NCBI GenBank assembly: GCA_036489025.1
Contig: DASXGN010000040.1
Coordinates: forward strand, 62,001-126,000
DNA: 64,000 nucleotides
Source: Dryocola sp036489025
Lineage (GTDB): Bacteria > Pseudomonadota > Gammaproteobacteria > Enterobacterales > Enterobacteriaceae
Reading direction: 5' to 3'
Positions 17,410 to 25,924 of this stretch are shown in pieces (within the stretch, counting starts at the first letter, position 1; the number at the start of each line of letters is the position of its first letter). Made by a program: the position numbers and the translations under genes. The notes under the pieces are model-generated. The model ran no database searches and was not told where the DNA came from. It saw nothing but the letters and a program-made list of their open reading frames with translations.

Positions 17410-18585
17410 ATGGCAAATCAACCACTCGACGTCGCCGTTGTGGGCGGAGGTATGGTCGGTGCAGCGGCAGCGCTCGGGCTTGCGCAGAATGGCTTTCAGG
17501 TCGCGGTCATTGAGCATCAGGCACCGGAAGCATTCGACGCTTCGGCTCAGCCGGACGTGCGTATTTCGGCAATCAGTTCCGCCTCGGTCGCCTTACTGAA
17601 ATCGCTCGGCGTCTGGGATGATATCCGCGCCATGCGCTGCCATGCTTATCGCCAGCTGGAAACCTGGGAGTGGGAAAGCGCCCGGGTTTCTTTTCATGCC
17701 AACGAGCTGGGCTTACCCGAGCTGGGCTATATGGTCGAGAATCATGTCCTGCAGCTGGCGCTGTGGAAAGCGCTGGAGGCCAATCCCAATATCACGCTTC
17801 TGTGCCCGGCACAGCTGACGAATATGCGCAGCAGAGCAGGGCGCTGGTTGCTAAGTTTTGCAGACGACCAAACCCTGGAAGTGCCGATGGTGATTGGCGC
17901 AGACGGCGCCAACTCGCAGGTGCGGCAGTGGGCCGGGATTGGCATTCACGCATGGGATTATCGCCAGGCCTGCATGCTCATTACCGTTAAATGCGAAGCG
18001 GCTCCGGGCGACAGTACCTGGCAGCACTTTACGCCGACCGGTCCGCACGCATTTTTGCCGCTGTTTGATAACTGGGCGTCGCTGGTCTGGTATGACACTC
18101 CGGCGCGTATTCGCCAGCTTAAATCACTGACGATGCCGCAGCTCTCAAAAGCTATTGCCGCAACCTTCCCGCAGCGGCTTGGTGAAGTGACTCCGCTGGC
18201 CTGCGGTGCATTTCCGCTTACCCGCCGCCACGCGTTACGCTACACGCAGCAGGGCCTGGCGCTGATTGGCGACGCTGCACATACCATTCATCCTCTGGCC
18301 GGACAGGGCGTTAATCTTGGCTATCGCGATGCCGATGCATTGATTGAGGTGATGGTTAATGCGCGCAGCCACGGCGAAAACTGGGCCGATGCGAGCACGC
18401 TGAAACGCTATCAAACCCGTCGCCAGGCGGATAATTTCCTGATGCAAAGCGGAATGGATCTTTTCTATGCGGGATTCAGCAATAGCTTAACGCCGCTGAA
18501 AGCCATGCGTAATTTAGGTTTAATGGCCGCAGAACGTAGCGGGGCGCTGAAAAGGCGAGCGCTGAAGTACGCGCTGGGCTTATAA
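17410..18585 (+). CDS. ubiF: 3-demethoxyubiquinol 3-hydroxylase UbiF
   Basis: A 391-residue FAD monooxygenase of the UbiH/COQ6 family that performs the last ring hydroxylation in ubiquinone synthesis. The N-terminal dinucleotide fold GGGMVGAAAALGLAQNG is at about residues 12-28 and the second FAD motif GDAAHTIHPLAGQGVNLG is near residue 285. E. coli UbiF has the same length and the same neighbour, miaB. The gene runs into the tRNA cluster terminator, which it faces. Confidence 0.95.
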   Translation: MANQPLDVAVVGGGMVGAAAALGLAQNGFQVAVIEHQAPEAFDASAQPDVRISAISSASVALLKSLGVWDDIRAMRCHAYRQLETWEWESARVSFHANELGLPELGYMVENHVLQLALWKALEANPNITLLCPAQLTNMRSRAGRWLLSFADDQTLEVPMVIGADGANSQVRQWAGIGIHAWDYRQACMLITVKCEAAPGDSTWQHFTPTGPHAFLPLFDNWASLVWYDTPARIRQLKSLTMPQLSKAIAATFPQRLGEVTPLACGAFPLTRRHALRYTQQGLALIGDAAHTIHPLAGQGVNLGYRDADALIEVMVNARSHGENWADASTLKRYQTRRQADNFLMQSGMDLFYAGFSNSLTPLKAMRNLGLMAAERSGALKRRALKYALGL

Positions 18586-18643
18586 CAACGAAATAAGGGA
18601 ATGGGTGGGAAACTACCTTTTCCCGGCAGGAAAGCAGAAAAGC

Positions 18644-18669
18644 AAAAAGCTCGCCGAGGCGAGCTTTTT
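18644..18669. terminator. Bidirectional terminator between ubiF and the tRNA operon
   Basis: AAAAAGCTCGCC-GA-GGCGAGCTTTTT is a near-perfect inverted repeat with T-tracts on both strands. It ends ubiF (+) and the tRNA operon (-). Confidence 0.85.
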
Positions 18670-18675
18670 ATATGT

Positions 18676-18750
18676 TGGCTGGGGTACGAGGATTCGAACC
18701 TCGGAATGCTGGTATCAGAAACCAGAGCCTTACCGCTTGGCGATACCCCA
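18676..18750 (-). tRNA. glnX: tRNA-Gln (anticodon CUG)
   Basis: A 75-nt tRNA reading from TGGGGTATCGCC to ACCCCAGCCA with encoded CCA. The anticodon loop TTCTGAT gives CUG, and GGTTCGAATCC is the T-loop. It is the last gene of the tRNA operon and is identical to the next copy. The symbol follows E. coli order. Confidence 0.96.
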
Positions 18751-18786
18751 ACGGGGGTGCGTTCACAGAAGCAAACGTCTTTTTTT

Positions 18787-18861
18787 TGGCTGGGGTACGA
18801 GGATTCGAACCTCGGAATGCTGGTATCAGAAACCAGAGCCTTACCGCTTGGCGATACCCCA
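18787..18861 (-). tRNA. glnV: tRNA-Gln (anticodon CUG), second copy
   Basis: A 75-nt copy identical to the neighbouring tRNA-Gln(CUG), with encoded CCA. The symbol is by position. Confidence 0.96.
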
Positions 18862-18867
18862 ATAATA

Positions 18868-18944
18868 TGGTGGCTACGACGGGATTCGAACCTGTGACCC
18901 CATCATTATGAGTGATGTGCTCTAACCAGCTGAGCTACGTAGCC
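18868..18944 (-). tRNA. metU: tRNA-Met (elongator, anticodon CAU)
   Basis: A 77-nt elongator Met tRNA with anticodon loop CTCATAA, D-loop AGCTGGTTAGAGC and encoded CCA. Its acceptor (GGCTACG/CGTAGCC) differs from the metT copy (GGCTACT/AGTAGCC) by one base pair. Confidence 0.96.
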
Positions 18945-18962
18945 GACACTGCAATTCTTCGA

Positions 18963-19037
18963 TGGCTGGGGTACCTGGATTCGAACCAGGGAATGCCGGT
19001 ATCAAAAACCGGTGCCTTACCGCTTGGCGATACCCCA
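18963..19037 (-). tRNA. glnW: tRNA-Gln (anticodon UUG)
   Basis: A 75-nt tRNA with anticodon loop TTTTGAT (UUG) and encoded CCA. It differs from the CUG genes in the anticodon and T stems. Symbol by position. Confidence 0.96.
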
Positions 19038-19074
19038 AAAACGCTGCGTATAACGCAATGTCTCGAAGAAAATT

Positions 19075-19149
19075 TGGCTGGGGTACCTGGATTCGAACCA
19101 GGGAATGCCGGTATCAAAAACCGGTGCCTTACCGCTTGGCGATACCCCA
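19075..19149 (-). tRNA. glnU: tRNA-Gln (anticodon UUG), second copy
   Basis: A 75-nt copy identical to the neighbouring tRNA-Gln(UUG), with encoded CCA. Symbol by position. Confidence 0.96.
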
Positions 19150-19167
19150 TCCATGCAACGCGTTAAA

Positions 19168-19252
19168 TGGTGCGGGAGGCGAGACTTGAACTCGCACACC
19201 TTGCGGCGCCAGAACCTAAATCTGGTGCGTCTACCAATTTCGCCACTCCCGC
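19168..19252 (-). tRNA. leuW: tRNA-Leu (anticodon UAG)
   Basis: An 85-nt class II tRNA with a long variable arm, anticodon loop TTTAGGT (UAG) and encoded CCA. Confidence 0.96.
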
Positions 19253-19267
19253 GCTAAAAAAGAATTA

Positions 19268-19344
19268 TGGTGGCTACTACGGGATTTGAACCTGTGACCC
19301 CATCATTATGAGTGATGTGCTCTAACCAGCTGAGCTAAGTAGCC
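19268..19344 (-). tRNA. metT: tRNA-Met (elongator, anticodon CAU)
   Basis: A 77-nt tRNA with anticodon CAU and encoded CCA; the first gene of the seven-tRNA operon, 39 bases downstream of the predicted -10. Confidence 0.96.
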
Positions 19345-19382
19345 TTCTTTTTTTGCGATACCTTATCGGCGTTGCGGGGCGC

Positions 19383-19411
19383 ATTATGCGTAGTTGACCG
19401 AACAGCGTCAA
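19383..19411 (-). promoter_or_regulatory. Sigma-70 promoter of the metT-leuW-gln tRNA operon
   Basis: On the minus strand TTGACG is followed after exactly 17 bases by CATAAT, then a GC-rich discriminator GCGCCCCG. Such discriminators are typical of stringently controlled stable-RNA promoters. Confidence 0.8.
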
Positions 19412-19557
19412 CAAATTTTTTCCCGAAAAGTGGCTGAAATTGTCTGTTTGACCAGCTTGCGAACAGCTTGCTGGAATAATCAACAATAACGGCTTGTTTC
19501 GGATATTTACTCAGCGAAAAACCGGCATAAAACGATAAGGATCATGTGGAAACAACA

Positions 19558-19581
19558 ACGGGCCCGCAGGCCCGTTTTTTT
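19558..19581. terminator. Hairpin after asnB
   Basis: ACGGGCC-CGCA-GGCCCGT stem lies 17 bases beyond the asnB stop. The seven-T tract is on the plus strand; on the minus strand the run-out is GTTGTTGTTT, so it probably terminates both directions with different strength. Confidence 0.65.
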
Positions 19582-19592
19582 ACCACAATCGT

Positions 19593-21257
19593 TTATTTAT
19601 AGGCAGACTGGTGAACGCCTACCGCACGGCCTGATGGATCATTCATGTTTTTGAACGCTTCATCCCATTCGATAGCCTTAGCGGAAGAACAGGCTACGGA
19701 AGGACCGCCCGGAACGCATTCGGCTGCGCTCGCCAGCGGGAACAGCTCTTCGAAGATTTCGCGGTACAAATAGGCCTCTTTAGAGCCCGGCGTGTTGTAT
19801 GGGAAACGGTAGCTGGCTGTTTCCAGTTGTTGATCGGTTACCTGGCCTGCCGCCACTTCTTTAAGAGTATCAATCCAGCTATAGCCCACGCCGTCGGAGA
19901 ACTGTTCCTTCTGACGCCAGGCGACGCTTGCCGGCAGATAGGATTCGAAACATTCACGCAGAATATGTTTCTCCATTTTGCCGTTGCCGCACATTTTGTC
20001 CTGCGGGTTGATACGCATTGCCACGTCGAGGAACTTTTTGTCGAGGAAGGGAACGCGGGCTTCAACGCCCCAGGCGGACATGGCTTTGTTGGCACGCGCG
20101 CAGTCAAACATATGCAGCGCCTGGAGCTTACGCACGGTTTCTTCATGCAGCTCTTTGTCGTTTGGCGCTTTATGGAAGTAGAGGTAGCCGCCGAAAACTT
20201 CGTCCGATCCTTCGCCGGACAGCACCATTTTAATGCCCATCGCTTTGATTTTACGGGACATCAGGTACATCGGCGTGGAGGCGCGAATCGTGGTGACATC
20301 GTAAGTTTCAATGTGATAAATCACGTCGCGGATAGCGTCCAGACCTTCCTGCACCGTGAAGTGGATTTCATGGTGGACGGTGCCCAGATGGTTAGCCACT
20401 TCCTGCGCGGCTTTCAGGTCAGGCGATCCCACCAGGCCCACGGCGAAGGAGTGAAGCTGCGGCCACCAGGCTTCGCTGCGCTCTTCATCTTCTACGCGAC
20501 GGGCGGCAAATTTCTTGGTGATGGCTGAAATAACGGAAGAGTCGAGGCCGCCGGAGAGCAGCACGCCGTAGGGCACGTCGGACATCAGGTGGCTTTTAAC
20601 GGCGTCTTCCAGCGCCTGGCGCAGCTCGTTTTTATCGGTGACGTTGTCTTTAACCGCGTCATAAGAGAACCAGTCGCGCTGGTAGTAGCTGCGGATTTCC
20701 CCATCCTGGCTCCACAGAGAGCTGCCCGCCGGGAATTCTTTGATAGTGCGGCAAACCGGCACCAGCGCTTTCATTTCGGAGGCAATATACAGGTTGCCGT
20801 GTTCGTCGTAGCCCATATACAGCGGGATAATGCCGATATGGTCACGGCCAATCAGGTAAGCGTCTTTTTCGGTGTCATATAAGACGAAGGCAAACATGCC
20901 CTGCAGATCGTCGAGGAATTCAGGCCCTTTTTCCTGATACAGCGCGAGAATAACTTCGCAGTCGGAGCCGGTCTGGAATGCGTAGCGGTCGCCGTATTCT
21001 GCGCGCAGCGCCTGGTGGTTATAGATTTCACCGTTGACGGCCAGCACGTGGGTTTTCTGCTTGTTATAAAGCGGCTGTGCGCCGGCGTTAACGTCAACAA
21101 TTGAGAGGCGTTCATGGGCGAGGATGGCTTTGTCGCTGGCGTAGACGCCGGACCAGTCCGGGCCGCGGTGGCGCATCAGACGGGACAGTTCAAGCGCTTT
21201 CTTACGCAGCTCGACCGCGTCGGTTTTAATATCCAGAACACCAAAAATAGAACACAT
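19593..21257 (-). CDS. asnB: Asparagine synthetase B (glutamine-hydrolysing)
   Basis: A 554-residue enzyme that makes asparagine from aspartate, glutamine and ATP. MCSIFGVLD at the N-terminus provides the nucleophilic Cys2 of the class II glutaminase domain. The synthetase domain carries the PP-loop SGGLDSS near residue 233 and EGSDEVFGGY. Length equals E. coli AsnB. The gene sits alone between the tRNA cluster and nagD. Confidence 0.97.
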   Translation of the reverse strand: MCSIFGVLDIKTDAVELRKKALELSRLMRHRGPDWSGVYASDKAILAHERLSIVDVNAGAQPLYNKQKTHVLAVNGEIYNHQALRAEYGDRYAFQTGSDCEVILALYQEKGPEFLDDLQGMFAFVLYDTEKDAYLIGRDHIGIIPLYMGYDEHGNLYIASEMKALVPVCRTIKEFPAGSSLWSQDGEIRSYYQRDWFSYDAVKDNVTDKNELRQALEDAVKSHLMSDVPYGVLLSGGLDSSVISAITKKFAARRVEDEERSEAWWPQLHSFAVGLVGSPDLKAAQEVANHLGTVHHEIHFTVQEGLDAIRDVIYHIETYDVTTIRASTPMYLMSRKIKAMGIKMVLSGEGSDEVFGGYLYFHKAPNDKELHEETVRKLQALHMFDCARANKAMSAWGVEARVPFLDKKFLDVAMRINPQDKMCGNGKMEKHILRECFESYLPASVAWRQKEQFSDGVGYSWIDTLKEVAAGQVTDQQLETASYRFPYNTPGSKEAYLYREIFEELFPLASAAECVPGGPSVACSSAKAIEWDEAFKNMNDPSGRAVGVHQSAYK

Positions 21258-21569
21258 AGAGCTTTCTCCGTCACACTGCGCTTAGGCTGTTTAATCATGA
21301 TGTCGCATTGCCGTTTATCGATTTTTTAGCGGCGCTGCTGCGTTGTATTGCTCGAATTTGCGCAATCATTGATGGGAATGCAAGTGCTTTAGCGTTCTCA
21401 GCGTAAATACTGCAATGCGCATTGCCGAATACTGAAAAATAATGATGAAATCAGCTGTGTTTTTGAATGATCGGTAATTTTTAGCGGGTTATGTTGAAGA
21501 GATAGCTACGGAGGGAGGAGGGCTGCGAGCGATCGTAAAACGCCCGGTAAAGACCGGGCGTTAAGCGCA
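21258..21569. other. asnB-nagD intergenic region (312 bp)
   Basis: It holds the asnB promoter region on the minus strand and the nagD terminator. A perfect 14-bp palindrome GCAATGCGCATTGC lies at 21412-21425, and GCATTGCCG recurs at about 21305 and 21419. I could not settle on a -35/-10 pair. Confidence 0.4.
21539..21562 (-). terminator. Terminator after nagD (end of nagBACD)
   Basis: AACGCCCGGT-AAAG-ACCGGGCGTT is a perfect 10-bp stem eight bases past the nagD stop, with TTTT following on the minus strand. Confidence 0.85.
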
Positions 21570-22322
21570 TCAAATTATGTCGATTTCCGCGACCGAGGGG
21601 TAAATATAGGACGGGCGGAAAGGCATGGCGTCAATATCGTTCAGGGTGGACACGCCTGACAGAACCAGAATCGTTTCCAGACCGGCCTGGAAGCCGGCCA
21701 GAATATCGGTACGCAGGTTGTCGCCGACAATCACCGTATGTTCAGAATGGGCCTGCATTTTATTCAGCGCCGCACGGATGATCCACGGGCTAGGCTTGCC
21801 GACATAAAACGGTTTACGCCCGGAAATCTTCTCAATCCCCGCGCAAAGCGCGCCGCACGCCGGATAATAGCCGCGGCCATGCGTGTCCGGGTTGGTGGCA
21901 ATAAAGCGGGCGCCGTTCGCGACGAAGTAGGCCGCTTTGTGCATCATTTCCCAGTTGTAGGAACGGGTCTCACCGACGATAACAAAGTCTGGATTGATGT
22001 CGGTGATGGTGAATCCGGCTTTATACAGCTCGTGAATCAATGCGCCTTCGCCGACAACGTAGGCTTTCTTGCCTTCCTGGCGACGCAGGAAATCTGCCGT
22101 AGCCATGGCCGAGGTATAAAACACGCTGTCCGGCACGTGAACGCCAGCCGAAGCGAAACGGTTAGCCAGGTCCTGGCCCGTTTGCGAAGGGTAGTTGGTC
22201 AGCAGAACAAGCGGTAAGCCTTTCTCAAGGATGCGGGCCAGAAACTCATTGGCACCCGGCACGGCGACGTTGTCGTGCATCAGCACGCCGTCGATATCAC
22301 AAATTACATTCTGGATGGTCAT
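21570..22322 (-). CDS. nagD: Ribonucleotide monophosphatase / UMP phosphatase NagD
   Basis: A 250-residue HAD-superfamily phosphatase (NagD subfamily, class IIA cap). The nucleophile motif is CDIDGVLMHDN at about residues 8-18, and the C-terminal VIVGDNLRTDI supplies the metal-binding Asp. It prefers UMP in E. coli and its role with amino sugars is unclear. It is the last gene of nagBACD, 63 bp after nagC. Confidence 0.95.
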   Translation of the reverse strand: MTIQNVICDIDGVLMHDNVAVPGANEFLARILEKGLPLVLLTNYPSQTGQDLANRFASAGVHVPDSVFYTSAMATADFLRRQEGKKAYVVGEGALIHELYKAGFTITDINPDFVIVGETRSYNWEMMHKAAYFVANGARFIATNPDTHGRGYYPACGALCAGIEKISGRKPFYVGKPSPWIIRAALNKMQAHSEHTVIVGDNLRTDILAGFQAGLETILVLSGVSTLNDIDAMPFRPSYIYPSVAEIDII

Positions 22323-22385
22323 TGACTACTCGGGCTCATATTCTGGTGAAGGCGTTACTATAGCGTAAATCGATGGCCGCCCGCG

Positions 22386-23606
22386 TTAACTTTCCAGCAG
22401 GCGCTGCAGCAGCATGCCGTTAAGCATCGAGCGTTTAACCAGCGCAAAAGCGCCGATGGCGGAGCGGTCGTCCAGGCGGGAGCGCACGACCGGAAGATTT
22501 TTGCGGAACGCTTTCAAAACCTGGGTATTGATGCAGCCTTCAATAGCCGGCAGCAGCACTTTCTCCGCCTCGATGATCTCCCCGGCAATCACCACTTTTT
22601 GTGGATTAAACAGATTGATGGCAATTGAAATGGCTTTCCCAAGGTGGCGACCTACGTGCTCGATAACCTCGCAGGCCAGCGCATCGCCTTTATTGGCCGC
22701 TTTGCAAATAGCCACGATGCCGCAGTCTTCCGGGGTAAGGCGGCTCTGATAACCCTGTTCGAGCAGGTGACGCACGCGGTTTTCGATGGCGGCATTGGCG
22801 GCGATGGTTTCCAGACAGCCAAAGTTACCGCAGTGGCAGCGTTCGCCTAATGGATCGACCTGAATGTGACCAATCTCGCCGACGTTGCCGTTACGGCCGA
22901 TAAAAATCCTGCCGTTTGACAAAATGCCTGCGCCGGTGCCGCGGTGAACGCGCACCAAAATGGAGTCTTCACAGTCGTGGGTTGCACCGAAATAGTGCTC
23001 CGCCAGCGCCAGACTACGGATATCGTGTCCGACGAAACAGGTAACCTTGAAACGCTTTTCCAGGCTGTCTACCAGCGACCAGTTATTCACCGGGATGTGC
23101 GGCATATAGCGAATCACACCGCTTTCCGGGTCGACAAGACCGGGAAGAATGATTGAAATCGCAATCAGCTCGCGCATTTTTCGCTGGGTCTGCTCGATAA
23201 AGTGGGCAATGGCATTAAGCAGCGAGTGCTCAAGCGTTTCCTGCGTACGTTCCGGCAGCGGATAGTGTTCTTCTGCCAGCGGCTTAGCGCTGAGATCGAA
23301 AAGCGTAATAGTGGCGTCGTGGCGGCCAAGACGCACGCCGATCGCGTGGAAATTGCGGGTTTCGGTGATGATAGAGATAGCGCGGCGGCCCCCGGTGGAG
23401 GCCTGCTGATCGACTTCTTTAATCAGGCCGCGCTCAATCAGCTGGCGAGTAATTTTGGTGACGCTGGCGGGGGCAAGCTGGCTCTGCTCGGCAATCTGAA
23501 TGCGCGAGATTGGACCATGCTGGTCAATCAGGCGGTACACCGCTGCGCCATTGAGCTGTTTTACCAGATCGACATTACCTATTTGAGCCTGTCCGCCAGT
23601 CGTCAT
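22386..23606 (-). CDS. nagC: N-acetylglucosamine repressor NagC
   Basis: A 406-residue ROK-family transcription factor. The winged HTH lies at about residues 30-80 (PISRIQIAEQSQLAPASVTK), followed by the ROK sugar-binding domain with the zinc motif CHCGNFGCLE near residue 255. It represses nag and chiP genes and is released by GlcNAc-6-phosphate. It has the same length as E. coli NagC and starts 7 bp after nagA, so the repressor is in the operon it controls. Palindromes fitting its operators occur at nagB/nagE and chiP in this window. Confidence 0.96.
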   Translation of the reverse strand: MTTGGQAQIGNVDLVKQLNGAAVYRLIDQHGPISRIQIAEQSQLAPASVTKITRQLIERGLIKEVDQQASTGGRRAISIITETRNFHAIGVRLGRHDATITLFDLSAKPLAEEHYPLPERTQETLEHSLLNAIAHFIEQTQRKMRELIAISIILPGLVDPESGVIRYMPHIPVNNWSLVDSLEKRFKVTCFVGHDIRSLALAEHYFGATHDCEDSILVRVHRGTGAGILSNGRIFIGRNGNVGEIGHIQVDPLGERCHCGNFGCLETIAANAAIENRVRHLLEQGYQSRLTPEDCGIVAICKAANKGDALACEVIEHVGRHLGKAISIAINLFNPQKVVIAGEIIEAEKVLLPAIEGCINTQVLKAFRKNLPVVRSRLDDRSAIGAFALVKRSMLNGMLLQRLLES

Positions 23607-23613
23607 GCCTTAT

Positions 23614-24762
23614 TTACCCAGTTACGACCTCATTACCATTAACGAGAGTCTTGATGATTTTATAGTCGCGGGTAAAGGCCGTCAGGTTGGCGACTTTGCC
23701 AGCCTCCAGGGTACCCAGCTGCTTTTCCACGCCCATTGCGCGGGCAGGGTAGAGAGTCGCCATGCGCAGGGCTTCATCCAGCGCAATGTTGGCATGCTCG
23801 ACAAGATTACGTACCCCTTCGATCATCGTCAGGGCAGAACCGCTCAGCGTACCGTTCTCATCTACACACAAACCGTCGCGGTAGTATATTGTTTTACCAG
23901 CAAAAATGAACTGTTCAATGTTGGCACCCGCTGGAGCGGTGGCGTCGGTGACGAGGCAGAGTTTATCGCCTTTCACGCGTTTCGCCGTGCGGATGTTGGC
24001 ATAATCCACATGTAAACCGTCGGCAATGATACCGCAGTAAACATCGGGTTCATCGAAGATTGCGCCGGCAAGACCTGGCTCGCGGCCCGTAATATAAGGC
24101 ATGGCGTTGAAAAGGTGGGTGGCGAAGGTGATCCCGGCGCGGAAACCAATTTTGGCTTCTTTGACCGTGGCGTTGGAGTGGCCAGCGGAGACGATAATCC
24201 CGGCGGCAACCAGCTTGCGAATCACTTCTGGTTCAACCATCTCCGGGGCCAGCGTCACTTTAGTGATGACGTCTGCGTTCTCGCAGAGGAAATCAACCAG
24301 TTTGGCATCCGGCTTGCGCACGTAGCTCGGGTTATGCGTGCCTTTTTTCACCATATTCAGCCACGGGCCTTCAAGGTGCAGACCAAGCGCCTGGTTGCTG
24401 TATTTTGCCAGGTACTCGCGCATCACTTTGACGCCCTGCATCATCAGCTCATCGCTGGCGGTGATCAGCGTCGGAAGATAGCTGGTGCAGCCAGAACGCT
24501 CGTTGGCTTTCTGCATAATTTCCAGCGTTTCAACCGTGACGGCATCGACGGTGTCGTTGAACTGCACGCCGCCGCAGCCGTTGAGCTGCACATCAATAAA
24601 ACCGGGGGCGATGACTGCACCACCCATATCGCGGGTTTCGATCCCGGCAGGGAGTTCGGAACGCGGACAAATGCGCTCAATCAGGCCGTCAGCGATCACA
24701 ATCGCGTGGTCATCCAGAATGTCGTGGCCGGTATAAATCCGACCGTGGGTTAGTGCAAACAT
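23614..24762 (-). CDS. nagA: N-acetylglucosamine-6-phosphate deacetylase NagA
   Basis: 382 residues, identical in length to E. coli NagA. This amidohydrolase removes the acetyl group from GlcNAc-6-P to give glucosamine-6-P. Conserved landmarks are PGFIDVQLNGCGGVQFND, the metal-binding Glu in LHLEGPWLN (about 131), GHSNAT and the catalytic Asp in LVTDATAPAG (about 273). Note that the E. coli HGFIDVQLNG reads PGFIDVQLNG here. Second gene of nagBACD. Confidence 0.96.
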   Translation of the reverse strand: MFALTHGRIYTGHDILDDHAIVIADGLIERICPRSELPAGIETRDMGGAVIAPGFIDVQLNGCGGVQFNDTVDAVTVETLEIMQKANERSGCTSYLPTLITASDELMMQGVKVMREYLAKYSNQALGLHLEGPWLNMVKKGTHNPSYVRKPDAKLVDFLCENADVITKVTLAPEMVEPEVIRKLVAAGIIVSAGHSNATVKEAKIGFRAGITFATHLFNAMPYITGREPGLAGAIFDEPDVYCGIIADGLHVDYANIRTAKRVKGDKLCLVTDATAPAGANIEQFIFAGKTIYYRDGLCVDENGTLSGSALTMIEGVRNLVEHANIALDEALRMATLYPARAMGVEKQLGTLEAGKVANLTAFTRDYKIIKTLVNGNEVVTG

Positions 24763-24788
24763 AATTACCCCCGGTAAAAAAGTAATGC

Positions 24789-25589
24789 TTAAAGGCCTTT
24801 AATATTTTCTGCTTCCAGCTCGTTGAAGTACTTCAACGTCTTCACTTTCAGCTCCATGGTGGACGGCTCGTCGCAAACCACAACGGCTTTCGGGTGCAGC
24901 TGCAGGCAGCTGATGGTCCACATGTGGTTAACGTTACCCTCTACCGCGGCCTGAAGAGCCTGAGCTTTCACGTGGCCGAGCACCAGAATCATCACTTCTT
25001 CAGCGTCAAGCAGCGTGCCCACGCCTACGGTCAGCGCATATTTAGGAACTTGATTCACGTCACCGTCAAAGAAGCGGGAGTTTGCCACGCGGGTGTCATG
25101 AGTCAGGGTTTTAATACGGGTGCGGGAAGCCAGAGAAGAAGCCGGTTCGTTAAACGCAATGTGACCGTCGTTGCCCACGCCGCCCATAAACAGGTGAATT
25201 TTGCCGTAGGAGCGAATTTTTTCTTCGTACGCGCGGCATTCTGCGTCAACGTCTTCGGCATTGCCGTTCAGCAGGTTGATGTTTTCCGCTGGGATATCAA
25301 CGTGATCAAAGAAATTTTTGTGCATGAAAGTATGATAGCTTTCCGGGTGTTCCTTCGGCAGGCCAACATATTCGTCCATGTTAAAGGTCACGACGTTTTT
25401 GAAGCTAACCTGGCCCGCTTTGTGCATCTCTACCAGCGCTTTGTACGCTTCCAGCGGAGTACTGCCGGTTGGCAGGCCCAGAACGAAAGGACGGTCTGCG
25501 GTTGGTTTGAACGCGTTGATGCGGTTAACAATATGGCGAGCAGCCCATTTGCCGACCTGGGCAGGAGTAGCCAGGGGAATCAGTCTCAT
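24789..25589 (-). CDS. nagB: Glucosamine-6-phosphate deaminase NagB
   Basis: A 266-residue isomerase/deaminase that converts glucosamine-6-P to fructose-6-P and ammonia; in E. coli it is an allosteric hexamer activated by GlcNAc-6-P. Catalytic Asp72 lies in FNMDEYVGLP and His143 in VGNDGHIAFNEP. Two ATGs are adjacent (25592 and 25589); I take the second because E. coli NagB starts MRLIP and the AGAGGTG site is better spaced. It is the first gene of nagBACD, divergent from nagE. Confidence 0.96.
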   Translation of the reverse strand: MRLIPLATPAQVGKWAARHIVNRINAFKPTADRPFVLGLPTGSTPLEAYKALVEMHKAGQVSFKNVVTFNMDEYVGLPKEHPESYHTFMHKNFFDHVDIPAENINLLNGNAEDVDAECRAYEEKIRSYGKIHLFMGGVGNDGHIAFNEPASSLASRTRIKTLTHDTRVANSRFFDGDVNQVPKYALTVGVGTLLDAEEVMILVLGHVKAQALQAAVEGNVNHMWTISCLQLHPKAVVVCDEPSTMELKVKTLKYFNELEAENIKGL

Positions 25590-25695
25590 CATTCACCTCT
25601 TGAGAGTTAATAGAAAAGGGTTAAGCCAGATTGATATTCACCCCTCTAAGGGTAAACCAGTTTTATACTGGTGCCTGTGGGATCAATCCGTCTTG

Positions 25696-25716
25696 ATTTT
25701 TTGAATGATAAAATAA
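25696..25716. promoter_or_regulatory. Probable NagC operator at nagB
   Basis: ATTTTTTGAATGATAAAATAA is an AT-rich imperfect inverted repeat in the position of the E. coli nagB operator, close to the nagB transcription start. Assignment rests on position and resemblance. Confidence 0.5.
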
Positions 25717-25761
25717 GTTTTCCACGATAGCCAGTCAAAGGGGGGTGTTATAGCGATATTT

Positions 25762-25777
25762 GGTGACTGTAGTCACA
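25762..25777. promoter_or_regulatory. CRP-cAMP site between nagB and nagE
   Basis: GGTGA-CTGTAG-TCACA matches the TGTGA-N6-TCACA consensus with one mismatch. It lies between the two NagC-type operators, as in E. coli, where CRP activates both divergent promoters. Confidence 0.8.
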
Positions 25778-25790
25778 AAAAATGCGCGTT

Positions 25791-25809
25791 TAATTTGCGA
25801 TACGAATTA
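25791..25809. promoter_or_regulatory. Probable NagC operator at nagE
   Basis: TAATTTGCGATACGAATTA has TAATT/AATTA inverted arms and closely resembles the E. coli nagE operator. Its centre is 94 bp from the nagB-proximal site, close to nine helical turns, which suits NagC looping. Confidence 0.65.
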
Positions 25810-25816
25810 ATTTTTT

Positions 25817-25834
25817 TCACACTTCGGTGTGTGA
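25817..25834 (+). other. UUCG-tetraloop hairpin in the nagE upstream region
   Basis: CACAC-TTCG-GTGTG folds into a very stable tetraloop hairpin. It lies about 90 bases before the nagE GTG and may be in the mRNA leader. The adjacent ATGTGAA is also a half CRP-like sequence, so a DNA role is possible. Confidence 0.4.
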
Positions 25835-25924
25835 TGTGAACCGTCGCCGTTAATTACAGGTTGTTAAGACAATAAAAACACTGCTTTGAGCGAGCCTTAA
25901 CAGGGTTCTCATAGGGGGAATAAA

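Noticed and set aside
18601..19189. Short open frames across the tRNA cluster with repeated peptide motifs
   Set aside because: The repeat arises because tRNA-Gln and tRNA-Met genes recur; the frames contain tRNA sequence, not genes.
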